Assembly (NCBI GenBank): GCA_030744435.1
Contig: JASLQO010000024.1
Location: 62,001 to 126,000 of the forward strand
DNA length: 64,000 nt
DNA from: JASLQO01 sp002327525
GTDB lineage: Bacteria > Pseudomonadota > Gammaproteobacteria > Pseudomonadales > Azotimanducaceae
Direction: 5' to 3'
The notes under the pieces were generated by a model that made no database searches, was not told where the DNA came from, and saw only the letters and a program-made list of their open reading frames with translations. This document shows, in pieces, positions 9,138-17,817 of the stretch (position 1 is its first letter; each line of letters begins with the position of its first letter). The translations under genes were made by a program, and so were the position numbers.

Positions 9138-9204
9138 GGTTGCCCAGGCGCCCGGGTCTTGTTGGGCGTTAATCGACAAAAACCATTTGCAGGAGGAAGT
9201 AAAG

Positions 9205-9627
9205 ATGATTCGAGGTATACACCATACGGCGATATCGACGCCCAACATGGAGCGGGCGTTGTCTTTTTACCGCGATCTACTTGGGATGGAAGTGCTCTCC
9301 GAGGCACGCTTCAGCGGCGATACACCGGAGCAGGTCATGGCGCTGGAGGCAGTGGATGTTTATTCGGTGATGCTCAGTCTCGGCGATGTTCGGGTTGAGC
9401 TGTTCGAGTTCGATTCTCCGACGCCGGTGACAATGGACGAAAGCCGCCCGGTGTGCGATCACGGCTTCACCCATATCTGCTTCGAGGTAACAGATATAGA
9501 TGATGAATATCGGCGCCTGCAGGAAGCCGGAATCAGGTTTCATTGCCCGCCGGTGGGCGTTGGAGAACTTCGTGTTACCTATGGCCGGGATCCTGATGGC
9601 AACGTGTTCGAACTGCTCAGCCCCTGA
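9205..9627 (+). CDS. VOC-family (glyoxalase/methylmalonyl-CoA epimerase-like) protein
   Basis: A 140-residue single vicinal-oxygen-chelate domain of two beta-alpha-beta-beta-beta modules: MIRGIHHTAISTPNMERALS with the first metal His, then VCDHGFTHICFEV with the second His, and DPDGNVFELL ending with the metal Glu. The ATG at 9205 follows an aggaggaag Shine-Dalgarno. The family includes glyoxalase I, epimerases and ring-cleaving dioxygenases; the reaction here is not determined. It sits just before an SDR and a double VOC protein, suggesting one pathway. Confidence 0.88.
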   Translation: MIRGIHHTAISTPNMERALSFYRDLLGMEVLSEARFSGDTPEQVMALEAVDVYSVMLSLGDVRVELFEFDSPTPVTMDESRPVCDHGFTHICFEVTDIDDEYRRLQEAGIRFHCPPVGVGELRVTYGRDPDGNVFELLSP

Positions 9628-9694
9628 ACTTCATCTGCAAGTGGAACATCGATCATGACGGAGGTCGAATCGCAGAGCACCGAGGTGGAGGTGC

Positions 9695-10504
9695 ATGGCC
9701 ATGAGTCTTGCTGATTTTTCCCTCGCCGGTAAGACAGCCATCGTGGTGGGTGCCAGACGCGGGATGGGACGTGCTTTTGCGCTGGGCTTTGCCGAGGCCG
9801 GTGCCGATGTCGTGGTCTCGGATCTGAAGATCGAAGACGGCCACCTCGCGGCGCTGGGTGACCGGATTGAGCAGATGGGTTGCAAGTCTGTGGTGGTGCA
9901 GGCGGACATGTCGAAAAAGGACGACGTGAATCGTCTCGTCGCCCAAACAATGGACGAGTTCGGCGGCATCGACATCCTGGCCAATGTGGCCGTTCTCTAC
10001 CATGGTGCGTCACTGCTGGATCTCGATGAGGACGGCTGGGATCTGCTGACCGATGTCAACCTGAAGGGGTACTGGCTTACTTGTCAGGCGGTGGCACCCA
10101 TCATGCAGGCGCAGAAATCCGGCAGTATCATCAACATGACCTCGCGTGGGGGACTGAGAGCCCACGGCGAAAAGGCCATGGGTAACTACTGCGTCACTAA
10201 ATCCGGAATCGCCATGATGACACGCCAGCTTGCGAGATTGCTCGGGCCCGACAATGTGCGCGTGAATGCGATAGCACCCTCGCTGGTGCGGCCGGATCCT
10301 CCGCGAGTGTTCAACTTCGATACGCCGGACAATTTGTCGGATCCCGAAGTGGCCAGCGCCTGGCTGCAGGGGCCGCCCGGTATCCCGCTGCGGCGTATGG
10401 CCGAGCCGGAGGAGATGGCCAATGCCGCTGTGTTTCTAGCATCCGATGCCGCCAGTTTCGTGACCGGCACAGTGCTCAATGTCGACGGCGGTGACATGGC
10501 GTAG
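9695..10504 (+). CDS. Short-chain dehydrogenase/reductase
   Basis: A classical SDR of 269 residues. Seen: nucleotide-binding GARRGMGRA (a TGxxxGxG variant), acidic VSDLK after beta-2 favouring NAD, the ILANVA motif where N(A)AG is usual, catalytic Ser in NMTSRG, and YCVTK providing Tyr and Lys. The C-terminus LNVDGGDMA is typical. It starts at the ATG at 9695 following ggaggtgc and ends at a TAG. Flanking VOC genes point to a shared catabolic route. The substrate is unknown. Confidence 0.92.
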   Translation: MAMSLADFSLAGKTAIVVGARRGMGRAFALGFAEAGADVVVSDLKIEDGHLAALGDRIEQMGCKSVVVQADMSKKDDVNRLVAQTMDEFGGIDILANVAVLYHGASLLDLDEDGWDLLTDVNLKGYWLTCQAVAPIMQAQKSGSIINMTSRGGLRAHGEKAMGNYCVTKSGIAMMTRQLARLLGPDNVRVNAIAPSLVRPDPPRVFNFDTPDNLSDPEVASAWLQGPPGIPLRRMAEPEEMANAAVFLASDAASFVTGTVLNVDGGDMA

Positions 10505-10540
10505 CTGCTGGCGTTGAGTCCGATGTAACGGAGACAGTCG

Positions 10541-11521
10541 ATGAACGATGGTTGGGAACTGAACCACGTGGGTATGGTGGTTCGCAGCAAGAACAAGATA
10601 CTCCATTATCTGCAGTCCAAAGGGGTTGGGGTCAGTGTGGGTCCTCAACCGCTGCTGCCTTACATCGAGGGATCCACGACCGTACAGCTGTACCGAACGC
10701 TGTACGGCGATTCCGTGAGTAGCACTTCGTCGTCGTCCATTCCCGGGGCCCATACGTTCTACGATGGCGAGAGCCAGATCGGCTCCTGCCAGTTGGAGTG
10801 CATTCAACCGGGACCGGGATCGTTTATATCGGACTATCTGAACACGAAGGGGGAGGGGATCAACCACCTTTGCTTCAACGTGCCTGACGTGGAGAAGGTA
10901 ACGCAGATGCTGATGGAACAGGGCTGCGATCTGGTATTCAGCGCCGTAACTGGTGGACAGACTGTCGAGAACTATCTGGATACGCGTGAGCACGGCGACG
11001 TGATCCTTTCGTTCCGGCCACCGGCAGCTGAATGGGAGAATGCCTGGAAGGAAAACAACGTAAGCTACCCACTGGTCAATGACTGGGCGTTTATGGGTGT
11101 GGGTGTGGCCGTCGAAAATCTGGACGAGACGTTGGAGTACTACCGATATCTCGGCTTCACAGAGGTAGAACCGGAGCGGGTTGTGGACAATAACGCGGAT
11201 TCGACCTGCACGGTGAACGATGAGGTGATTGATGCGCCCGTTCGGTTGCGAACCTGCTCTATGCGTGTCGGATCCATCTACTACGACTTTCTCGAACCGG
11301 TGACGGGAGAGAACGTATGCGCTGAAGCGTTTGCACAGCGTGGCGAAGGCATATTCAGTCTCGACTTCGCGGTGAGCGACCTCGATGCAGAAACTGCCAG
11401 ACTAACCGGTAATGGACTCGACGTGGCCCTGGCCATCGAATCGACGGACGGGAACAAGTGCGCGTATTTTGATACGCGGGAGGTTGGGAACACGCTGGTC
11501 AAACTAACGCAGATGAGCTGA
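10541..11521 (+). CDS. Two-domain VOC-family protein
   Basis: A 326-residue protein made of two VOC units. The first begins ELNHVGMVVRSKNKILHYLQ and includes GINHLCFNVPDVEKV; the second begins WAFMGVGVAVENLDETLEYY and ends EVGNTLVKLTQMS. The first domain keeps His residues at canonical metal positions; the second has replaced its first His (GVGVAV), so perhaps only one unit is catalytic. The start follows cggagacag. It is the last gene of the 7.4-11.5 kb run and converges with the redoxin gene. Ring-cleavage or epimerase activity is possible but unproven. Confidence 0.85.
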   Translation: MNDGWELNHVGMVVRSKNKILHYLQSKGVGVSVGPQPLLPYIEGSTTVQLYRTLYGDSVSSTSSSSIPGAHTFYDGESQIGSCQLECIQPGPGSFISDYLNTKGEGINHLCFNVPDVEKVTQMLMEQGCDLVFSAVTGGQTVENYLDTREHGDVILSFRPPAAEWENAWKENNVSYPLVNDWAFMGVGVAVENLDETLEYYRYLGFTEVEPERVVDNNADSTCTVNDEVIDAPVRLRTCSMRVGSIYYDFLEPVTGENVCAEAFAQRGEGIFSLDFAVSDLDAETARLTGNGLDVALAIESTDGNKCAYFDTREVGNTLVKLTQMS

Positions 11522-11534
11522 CACTGGGTGATTG

Positions 11535-12767
11535 CTACCCGCGTTGTCTCAGCCGTTTGCGCGCGGCGCGTTCCAGGCGCATGTTTTTCCAGAGATATTT
11601 CGGCAGGCTCAGCGGGTTCTGCCTTATCTTGCGGAACATGAGTCTGCGTAATGCCGGTGCGCTGCTGTAGGACCCCTCGCGCTGGCCGTGGCCTTTGTGC
11701 AGTCCGAGACCCGGAACATCGATGACATCCATGGGCAGGTTCAGCGTAAAGGTCTCTTTTTGGGGTAGCAGGCACTCGCTGTCCGTACAGGCCTGATAGC
11801 GTACCTGCACTTCGATGAGGATTTCATCAGCGTCCAGTGGTCGGGTTTCGCTGGCGAGTTCACCCTTGGCGTAAAACGGCACGACGATGTCCACCGTGCC
11901 GCTCCAGACACCCAGGTCGGTATCCAGCATGTCGAGGTGAAGCCTCTCGGTAGGGGGCATTTCGGCATCTTGCGTGGCGAATCCCGGTGGGCCCTTTACG
12001 GTAACTTCGGTGGCGACCATGCCTTCGGGTACCGGTGCGCCATAGATGTGTAGCCCATCTGCGAGTTCGAAACGCACCACTAGCTTGCGGATGATGCCCT
12101 GCCGGATACTGCCTTTGCCACCGTGCACCGCGACCGTGATACGGATGTCTTCGCTACCGCCGTTCGCGGTGGGTGAGTCATCCGTGAGCACGACTTTGCC
12201 GAGTGCTGCGTCGATCAGCGTCTCAGCACTGTCGCGTTTTTTGTAGGTATCGTGGAAAAACTTGGCGACCACTGTGCCGCTCTCATCGGCGACGTATACA
12301 CCGGGGAACGGAATCCCGTACAGGAAAGCATCGTCCTCGGAGACCTCTGTGTTCAGGATGCGATACTGCCGGATAACTTTCGAGTCAATATCGGAGAGCA
12401 GTGGATAGGGGATGTCCCGTGCGCGCGCGAATTCCCGCAGCGTCTGCTGATCATCGTATGAGACGGCGTATAGCTTGATGCTATGCGCCTCGAACTTGTC
12501 GTGGGCATCGCGCAGCTCGCCGAGCTGCGTCCAGCAGGGGGGTCACCAGACGGTGGAGCGGTAGAAAACGAGAACGATCTTTGCCCCTGCGCGATCGTCG
12601 TGCAGCCGGACCATGCGCCCGTTAGTGTCCGGCAGCTCGAAATCCGGTAGCTTCTCGCCTATTTCGGGCCCTGTTGGATGCCCCTGGGGAAGACCCGCAC
12701 GTCCAGGATGGCCGAGGGGGGCGGGCGCATCGAATCCTTTTTCGTCGCGTTCGACGGTCATTGTCAT
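11535..12767 (-). CDS. Redoxin-DsbD-like fusion, probable selenoprotein (in-frame TGA at catalytic position)
   Basis: One minus-strand frame of 410 residues is interrupted only by TGA at 12543-12545 (codon 75). The N-terminal half is an AhpC/TSA-type redoxin: GEKLPDFELPDTNG, then VLVFYRSTVW-(TGA)-PPC, where homologues have CxxC, so the TGA sits exactly on the first catalytic cysteine and the second (Cys78) is kept. Downstream the frame is intact: YPLLSDIDSKVIRQYRIL, PFPGVYVADESGTVV. Residues about 240-380 resemble the DsbD N-terminal domain, with YQACTDSECLLPQ. A SECIS-like hairpin follows the TGA. Function is probably thiol/selenol peroxide or disulfide reduction. If TGA is not decoded as Sec it is a pseudogene. 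Start ATG 12767 or 12761. Confidence 0.72.
12511..12529 (-). promoter_or_regulatory. SECIS-like hairpin downstream of the TGA codon
   Basis: On the minus strand CGCAGCTC-GGC-GAGCTGCG is a perfect 8-bp stem with a 3-base loop. The loop starts 21 nt after the TGA and begins with GG, both within the known requirements for bacterial SECIS elements (roughly 16-37 nt, G among the first two loop bases). Caution: it encodes Gln-Leu-Gly-Glu-Leu, and CAGCTCnnnGAGCTG is self-complementary by codon choice alone. Confidence 0.55.
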
Positions 12768-13019
12768 TGCCAAACAGAATTTGCCGAAATACTGGCACAA
12801 GTCCGAAAGTAAGGGGAGCCGTATCGTGAAGGTGATATCTACACTTGGGAGCGAAATTGCCGAGGCGCGGTTGTACGCTACGGTGCTCGCTGTCGGCTAA
12901 CCCGATGTTCGGTGCCGATTCTGGAAGCGCTGGTAGGCTTTGGCGAAACGTCCGGTCGACATCATGAGTGTGTGTCCTCGAGCTTGTCGAGCTAACGAGC
13001 TACCCAACGTGTCCCCGAG

Positions 13020-14327
13020 CTAACCACCCGAGCTAGTGATCCGTTGTGCGGTGTTGTGATAGAGCGCGGTGGCGCTGATGAGGCTGAAGCTCAGCCAGGC
13101 GAAATCGGCAGTGACCAGTATGGCGGCCGGCGTGGTGGCCTGGTCGGTGGTGATTCCTGCGAGAAGGGTCAGCAGCGCGGCAATGTGCAGGTTGAACTGC
13201 CAGCGCGAGCGGGATGCGGGGATGATCTCACCCATATGAGGCAGGGTTTTCAGCAATGCGAAATTGCTCAGGCAGCTGCGCTGTAGGTGCAGATAGCTCA
13301 GGAAGGGTACGATTTTTTGCAGCATCCCCATGATGACTGAAATGGCAAAGCCGTAGATCATGAGGGTGCCCAGGACGACCTGGAGCTGGTGTCGGATGCC
13401 GGGAGATGGGAGCGGATCATCGGTGAAGTAGAGGCCTGTCGCGAGCAGCGCCGACAGCAGCAGGCAGACCAATGACAGGCGCCAGAATCTGGCGGTAATG
13501 TCCGCAAGCTTGCGCTTGCGCTGACCCAGCAGATGAATCGAGAAGATAGCGTATGTCATGGCTGCGGCGCAGAATGCGAGCACGGCCAGCGCCTGGACCT
13601 CCGGGAGCTGAACGAGCGTCAGCGTGAGCAGGGAGACGAATACGGTTGTCGGCAGGCCGCGAGCCAGGAGTGAGGGGTAACTGGGGGTAACATGAAACAT
13701 GGGTATGACCTGATAGCTCGCTCCCATCACCAGCAGCAACACCCAGCCACCGATACCCCAGGCCATATGGACAGTGGCCTTGTTAGCGAGTGCCGGCGGC
13801 GTCGTGAGTCCGGCGTAGCTGGCGGACAGCCACAGGCCCAGGCCAACAGTCGTCAGCAGCGCCAAGGCGGCAAAGCGTATGCTGAATATGGAGTCGCCGC
13901 CGATGCGATGCCGCAACAGAGTGGCCAGCGCTAGCAGGAACACCGCGAAAGCCAGCAACAACAGCAGTGCCGCCCAGCCCATCAGAGCGTATGCCTGCCA
14001 GTAGAAGCCCGCCACCAACAGTAGTACGCCGACCGACAATAACACGTGCACCAGCCCGGCGACCTTCGTCCCGCCGGGAATCAAGTGTCCGCTGATGACG
14101 GGTACCAGTTGGAACATGGCGCCGAGCATCACCATGGCCATGAAGCCAAGGGTGAGTAGATGGGTCACTGCTCTGAGTTCCGGAGTCCACTGCGAGCTGA
14201 ATGCCTGGTCGGAGCCCAGCAGCAGCGCCAGACCCGCCACTATGCCCATCCAGGGTGCGGTCAGGAAAAAACGAAAGGGAATATGGATAGGCGGGATGGT
14301 CTCCAGCGAAAGCCCCTGCATCTTCAC
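13020..14327 (-). CDS. Polytopic membrane protein, NnrS/heme-copper-oxidase-like
   Basis: A 435-residue inner-membrane protein with about 12 hydrophobic segments. Conserved-looking His residues lie inside helices (VTHLLTLGFMAMVMLGAMFQ, then NKATVHMAWGIGGWVLLLVM and GASYQVIPMFHV), as in heme-copper-oxidase-like and NnrS-like proteins. It overlaps the DUF2249 gene by 4 bases and belongs to the hemerythrin-DUF2249 operon, a grouping linked with nitric-oxide or anaerobic redox stress. I infer a heme- or copper-binding role in NO handling. The exact family name is uncertain. Confidence 0.75.
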   Translation of the reverse strand: MKMQGLSLETIPPIHIPFRFFLTAPWMGIVAGLALLLGSDQAFSSQWTPELRAVTHLLTLGFMAMVMLGAMFQLVPVISGHLIPGGTKVAGLVHVLLSVGVLLLVAGFYWQAYALMGWAALLLLLAFAVFLLALATLLRHRIGGDSIFSIRFAALALLTTVGLGLWLSASYAGLTTPPALANKATVHMAWGIGGWVLLLVMGASYQVIPMFHVTPSYPSLLARGLPTTVFVSLLTLTLVQLPEVQALAVLAFCAAAMTYAIFSIHLLGQRKRKLADITARFWRLSLVCLLLSALLATGLYFTDDPLPSPGIRHQLQVVLGTLMIYGFAISVIMGMLQKIVPFLSYLHLQRSCLSNFALLKTLPHMGEIIPASRSRWQFNLHIAALLTLLAGITTDQATTPAAILVTADFAWLSFSLISATALYHNTAQRITSSGG

Positions 14328-14581
14328 AACACGCCCTCCTGCCGGAGCGCTGGTTCGTCAGCGGGATAGTAGATGATGATCTCGTACGCGCTCGCCTCGC
14401 CCCCGATCACACAATGGGACAGCGACATCTCCCGGCAGAAATCGAACAGAGGGTGGGGCACACGGCGGTGCAGCATGCGAAGGTAGTGTCCGGGCGCCAG
14501 CTGGCGCAGGATTTCGGTTGCCCGGTCGAATGGCTCCGGGGGTTCCATCGCGCTCGCGTCCAGCGTTATCTCGACCGGCAT
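14324..14581 (-). CDS. DUF2249-domain protein
   Basis: An 85-residue protein matching DUF2249: DASAMEPPEPFDRATEILRQ, then LAPGHYLRMLHRRVPHPLFD (the conserved H-R-P/PHPL element) and YEIIIYYP at the end. DUF2249 is a small SirA/TusA-like fold often encoded beside hemerythrin-like and NO-related genes; its biochemical role is not known. It lies between hemerythrin (18-base gap) and the membrane protein (4-base overlap), so translation is likely coupled. Confidence 0.85.
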   Translation of the reverse strand: MPVEITLDASAMEPPEPFDRATEILRQLAPGHYLRMLHRRVPHPLFDFCREMSLSHCVIGGEASAYEIIIYYPADEPALRQEGVL

Positions 14582-14599
14582 CGTTGGTGCGAACCGGTC

Positions 14600-15016
14600 C
14601 TACGGTAGATGGGCCAACTGATCAGCGATGTACTGATCCATGATCGGGTAGAGGATGTTCTCCTCCTTCATGTTGTGCTGCTGTGTGAGCAGCAGCAGCG
14701 TTTCCCCCAGTCCCAGAAACTGCTGTTGTTCCCGGGCGGCCAGAGCGTCGACCATCTGTGCAACCAGTGCGCGTATCTGCTCGTGTTCCATGCGCATCAT
14801 CCTGACAGGATTCCCAGGCCCACCCGCTGCTTCCAATGCCGGGAACAAACGTCCTTCCTCCCGCTCCGTAATATGAACCTCCAGCTGATCCGCGAAGGCC
14901 TGCCACAGTTTGTCGGCCCGCTCCCATTCCTGGTTGGCCACGGCCTCTTCGGCTGCTGCGTACAGCTCATCACATTGCCGGTGATTATCCTGCATGAAGG
15001 CACTGATGGTGGTCAT
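14600..15016 (-). CDS. Hemerythrin HHE-domain protein
   Basis: A 138-residue four-helix hemerythrin-like protein that should bind a di-iron centre. Candidate ligands: DNHRQCDEL (helix 1), EVHITEREEGRLFP (helix 2, H..E), MRMEHEQIRAL (helix 3) and QQHNMKEENILYPIMD (helix 4). Such proteins sense or bind O2 or NO or repair Fe-S clusters (YtfE/RIC, DnrN types). As first gene of an operon with DUF2249 and a heme-type membrane protein, an NO-response role is a good inference. No clear FNR/NNR box was found in the 135 bases upstream. Confidence 0.92.
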   Translation of the reverse strand: MTTISAFMQDNHRQCDELYAAAEEAVANQEWERADKLWQAFADQLEVHITEREEGRLFPALEAAGGPGNPVRMMRMEHEQIRALVAQMVDALAAREQQQFLGLGETLLLLTQQHNMKEENILYPIMDQYIADQLAHLP

Positions 15017-15151
15017 ATCACGTTCTCTAGATTGTGGACTCTGCCGTTGAGTATATCGTCCCGCCCTGATTCAAAGCGAAACTGATGAAAGCGATGCTCC
15101 AAACCCCGTGTGAGGACGGACCTGCGCTGAGCGCTCATATGTGGCTGGCGG

Positions 15152-16627
15152 TCAAGCCCGAAGTATCTCCAGCATCTCGGTTCGCGAGGGGCCTTCGATG
15201 CGTGGCGGCCGGTCGTGCCGCTGTTCATAGCTTGCGAGCGCCGCCTGCATGAACTCCGGGCGTTCCAGCAAGTTGCTGGGCATATCGAGCATGTGGCCGA
15301 AACGGGCGAGGGCGCGCATGAGATCGAGGTTTTCGCGTACAGCAGGAATCAGCCCGTCGCGGATGAAACTGCGTGTTTGCGCTTTTGGGTCCGTGGTGCC
15401 GTCATCCCGCTCGGCCTGGTACGGATCCTGACCATCGCGTAGTAGCCGATTAGCCTCTATCGCGTCCGCGTCCTGCTGCATCTGCGACTGGAGCCATGGT
15501 GCACAATCCCGTTCGACAACAGAATTCAGCTCGAGTGCTACGCCACGCACGTCATCGGGGAATTTGCGTATCGCATCCGACAGCGCGTAGGCACTGATCC
15601 ACAGGAGCGTGCAGCCTCGCCCCGTGAGTGGATTAGCATGTACGCGCGAATCGCCGATGGCGACGAATCCAAGTGCCAGCGGTTCGCCATCCTGCACGGT
15701 GAGACGGTGCATGTTGTTGAGGTTCGCCATCCCGTGAGCCTCGCTGATTGGTTCGGAGACATGCGGATCGATCCACGTGGCCACCATGGGAATGGTGGCT
15801 GCGACGTTCTCGAAACCTGCGGTTCGTAAAATCACTCGCATTGACTCGTCATCAGGTGACGCGGCCAGTGTGATGGAAAAAGTACGGTCGTCCGCCGGAA
15901 AGATTCCGACCTTCAAATACCCCAGATCGCCACCGATGATGCCGTCCTTGTTGGGGCGCTCCTGCCCGTCCAGCAGACGATAGAAACGCGTGGCGTAGAA
16001 AATTCCGCAGGGCGAACTCACCTCCTCCAGGTCGCGTGCATCGATTGCCGACAGCCAGCTGGCAAGCTTGGTACGCCGGCCACTGGCGTCCACGACGAGA
16101 TCTCCGTGCAGGGTTTCAGTATCGCCGGCCTTGTTGTTCACTTGCACGCCAGTGATTCGCGGGAGATCACTGACCGGGTCGGATTCTGCGGCGAATCCGG
16201 TCACTTCCATCCCGTCCCGGAAGTCCACCAAACCGGTCTTGAGCACATGTTGGCGCAACACCCACTCGAAAGTGATCCGCGAGCATGCCAGCAGCCTGAT
16301 ATCGTCGTCGGCCGGTTCGAATTCAGGGTCGTCGAAGTACTGCCGCGCGGCATCCTGAAACGTGAGTTCTTCTGCTCCGTGTTCGAGAAGCGTTTTCAGC
16401 AGCTCTGGCTCTCGGTCACGGATCATGTTGTGCATTCGGCCGAGAAAAGCATGGGAGTGCATTGCCTGGGGTGCTCCCTGGCGTTTCCAATGCTCCCCCG
16501 CTTCTGCCGGTGAGGCGGTAAGGGGCGTGGGATCTTTCTCGAGCACCGTGACCTGATGGCCGTCCCTGGCTAGTGCCAACGAGGTAATGAGCCCCGCTAC
16601 CGAGCCACCGATTACGACGATCTGCAT
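15152..16627 (-). CDS. FAD-dependent monooxygenase (PHBH-like)
   Basis: A 491-residue group-A-type flavoprotein. The N-terminal dinucleotide fold MQIVVIGGSVAGLITSLALA binds FAD ADP; LHGDLVVDASGRRTKLASWL is the DG-like motif; GDSRVHANPLTGRGCTLLWI is the second FAD motif contacting the flavin. The start is the ATG at 16625-16627 because ggaggattgc gives ideal spacing; four codons earlier would overlap that site. It probably hydroxylates or epoxidises an aromatic or terpenoid compound. It is divergent from the TauD gene across 313 bases. Confidence 0.85.
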   Translation of the reverse strand: MQIVVIGGSVAGLITSLALARDGHQVTVLEKDPTPLTASPAEAGEHWKRQGAPQAMHSHAFLGRMHNMIRDREPELLKTLLEHGAEELTFQDAARQYFDDPEFEPADDDIRLLACSRITFEWVLRQHVLKTGLVDFRDGMEVTGFAAESDPVSDLPRITGVQVNNKAGDTETLHGDLVVDASGRRTKLASWLSAIDARDLEEVSSPCGIFYATRFYRLLDGQERPNKDGIIGGDLGYLKVGIFPADDRTFSITLAASPDDESMRVILRTAGFENVAATIPMVATWIDPHVSEPISEAHGMANLNNMHRLTVQDGEPLALGFVAIGDSRVHANPLTGRGCTLLWISAYALSDAIRKFPDDVRGVALELNSVVERDCAPWLQSQMQQDADAIEANRLLRDGQDPYQAERDDGTTDPKAQTRSFIRDGLIPAVRENLDLMRALARFGHMLDMPSNLLERPEFMQAALASYEQRHDRPPRIEGPSRTEMLEILRA

Positions 16628-16846
16628 GCAATCCTCCAATGCCGGCTGTTATCAGACTGAATCCTGAGCATATGCCACTGCCAGGTTCGCACCCATGTTC
16701 CAGATCAAGAATAAGTCATCCAACTCTACTGCCCCATTGATCGCGAAATCCACTCTACCGGACCGCCAGGCCGCGGAACAAAGTAGTCGATTCCCTTCGT
16801 CGCTTCGGAAACTACCTATCGTCTTCCATGATCAAACCACGTAGAG

Positions 16847-16860
16847 CATTGTTCACAATG
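16847..16860. promoter_or_regulatory. Perfect inverted repeat upstream of the TauD dioxygenase gene
   Basis: CATTGT-TC-ACAATG is a perfect 14-base palindrome lying 80 bases before the dioxygenase start, within the 313-base divergent gap 16628-16940. It could be an operator for either neighbour. Nothing else in this gap looks coding. Confidence 0.35.
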
Positions 16861-16940
16861 TATCGACCAGTCGTTGGACTACGTCTGAGTAGTCGCGACC
16901 GTCCGAAGTGTGTCGTCAACCAGAACTACAGGGTCGGATT

Positions 16941-17795
16941 ATGAGTTCGATGGAAATCAAACCTCTCGACGCAACACTCGGCGCCACGGTAAGCAATGTC
17001 GATCTCTCCGATCTCGGCGAGAGCGAGTGGCGGGCAATCGAGGCGGCGTTTCTAAAACATGCGGTCCTCGTCTTTCCCGACCAGCATATCTCCAGAGAAG
17101 CGCAGGTCGCGTTTGCTTCGAGGTTTGGTGACATCGAAGAGCTCGTTGCCGGGGCGAAACTCGTGCTCTTGAGCAATCGGTTGGAGGATGGCAGCCTGGT
17201 CGATGAGGGCGAGCACCTGGAACAGATCCTGCGGGGTGTGGAAGTTTGGCATACGGACAGCTCCTACATGCCCCTGGCATCGAAAGGTGCCGTGTTGTCT
17301 GCAGAAGTCGTACCGCTGGAAGGCGGACAGACCGAGTGGGCGGACATGCGGGATGCATACGACTGTCTCGATGACGCAACCAAAGGGAAGATTGCCGACC
17401 TGTCCGCCTATCACTCTCTTTTTTATTCTCAGGCACAGATCGGCCACCAGGTCGAAGCCGGGGCGGGCTACGGATTCGATGTGCAGCACGAGCCGCTACG
17501 TCCGCTGGTCAAAATCCACCCGGACACCGGCAGACGGTCGCTGTTCATCGGCCGGCACGCGCACGATATCCCCGGCATGGCGCCGGAAGAGTCGAAAAAA
17601 TTGCTAAACGACCTGTTGGCGTTTGCCTGCCAGCCCCCGCGAACCTACCAACACCAGTGGCACCCCGGGGATGTAATCGTCTGGGACAATCGTTGTCTGA
17701 TGCATCGCGCTCGACCGTACGATCATCGACACACCGCGCGTGTCATGAGACATGCGCGCATTGCGGGTGACCCGGCTTCGGAACTCGCGGGCTGA
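16941..17795 (+). CDS. TauD/TfdA-family 2-oxoglutarate-dependent dioxygenase
   Basis: A 284-residue Fe(II)/2-oxoglutarate dioxygenase. The metal site is visible as WHTDSSY (HxD) plus the distal His in LMHRARPYDH; the arginine in TARVMRHARI should bind the oxoglutarate carboxylate. MEIKPLDATLGATVSNVDLS is the family start. The ATG at 16941 is weakly preceded by aggg; 11 extra residues upstream do not fit the family. Members oxidise taurine, alkylsulfates, 2,4-D or related acids; the substrate here is unknown. It ends convergently with a broken ligase gene. Confidence 0.93.
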   Translation: MSSMEIKPLDATLGATVSNVDLSDLGESEWRAIEAAFLKHAVLVFPDQHISREAQVAFASRFGDIEELVAGAKLVLLSNRLEDGSLVDEGEHLEQILRGVEVWHTDSSYMPLASKGAVLSAEVVPLEGGQTEWADMRDAYDCLDDATKGKIADLSAYHSLFYSQAQIGHQVEAGAGYGFDVQHEPLRPLVKIHPDTGRRSLFIGRHAHDIPGMAPEESKKLLNDLLAFACQPPRTYQHQWHPGDVIVWDNRCLMHRARPYDHRHTARVMRHARIAGDPASELAG

Positions 17796-17817
17796 GCGCA
17801 CGCGTTGGCGGACGCAG

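Noticed and set aside
12801..13019. Intergenic 219 bases upstream of the redoxin gene
   Set aside because: Contains only short gagct-rich repeats; no ORF, RNA gene or clear operator could be supported.
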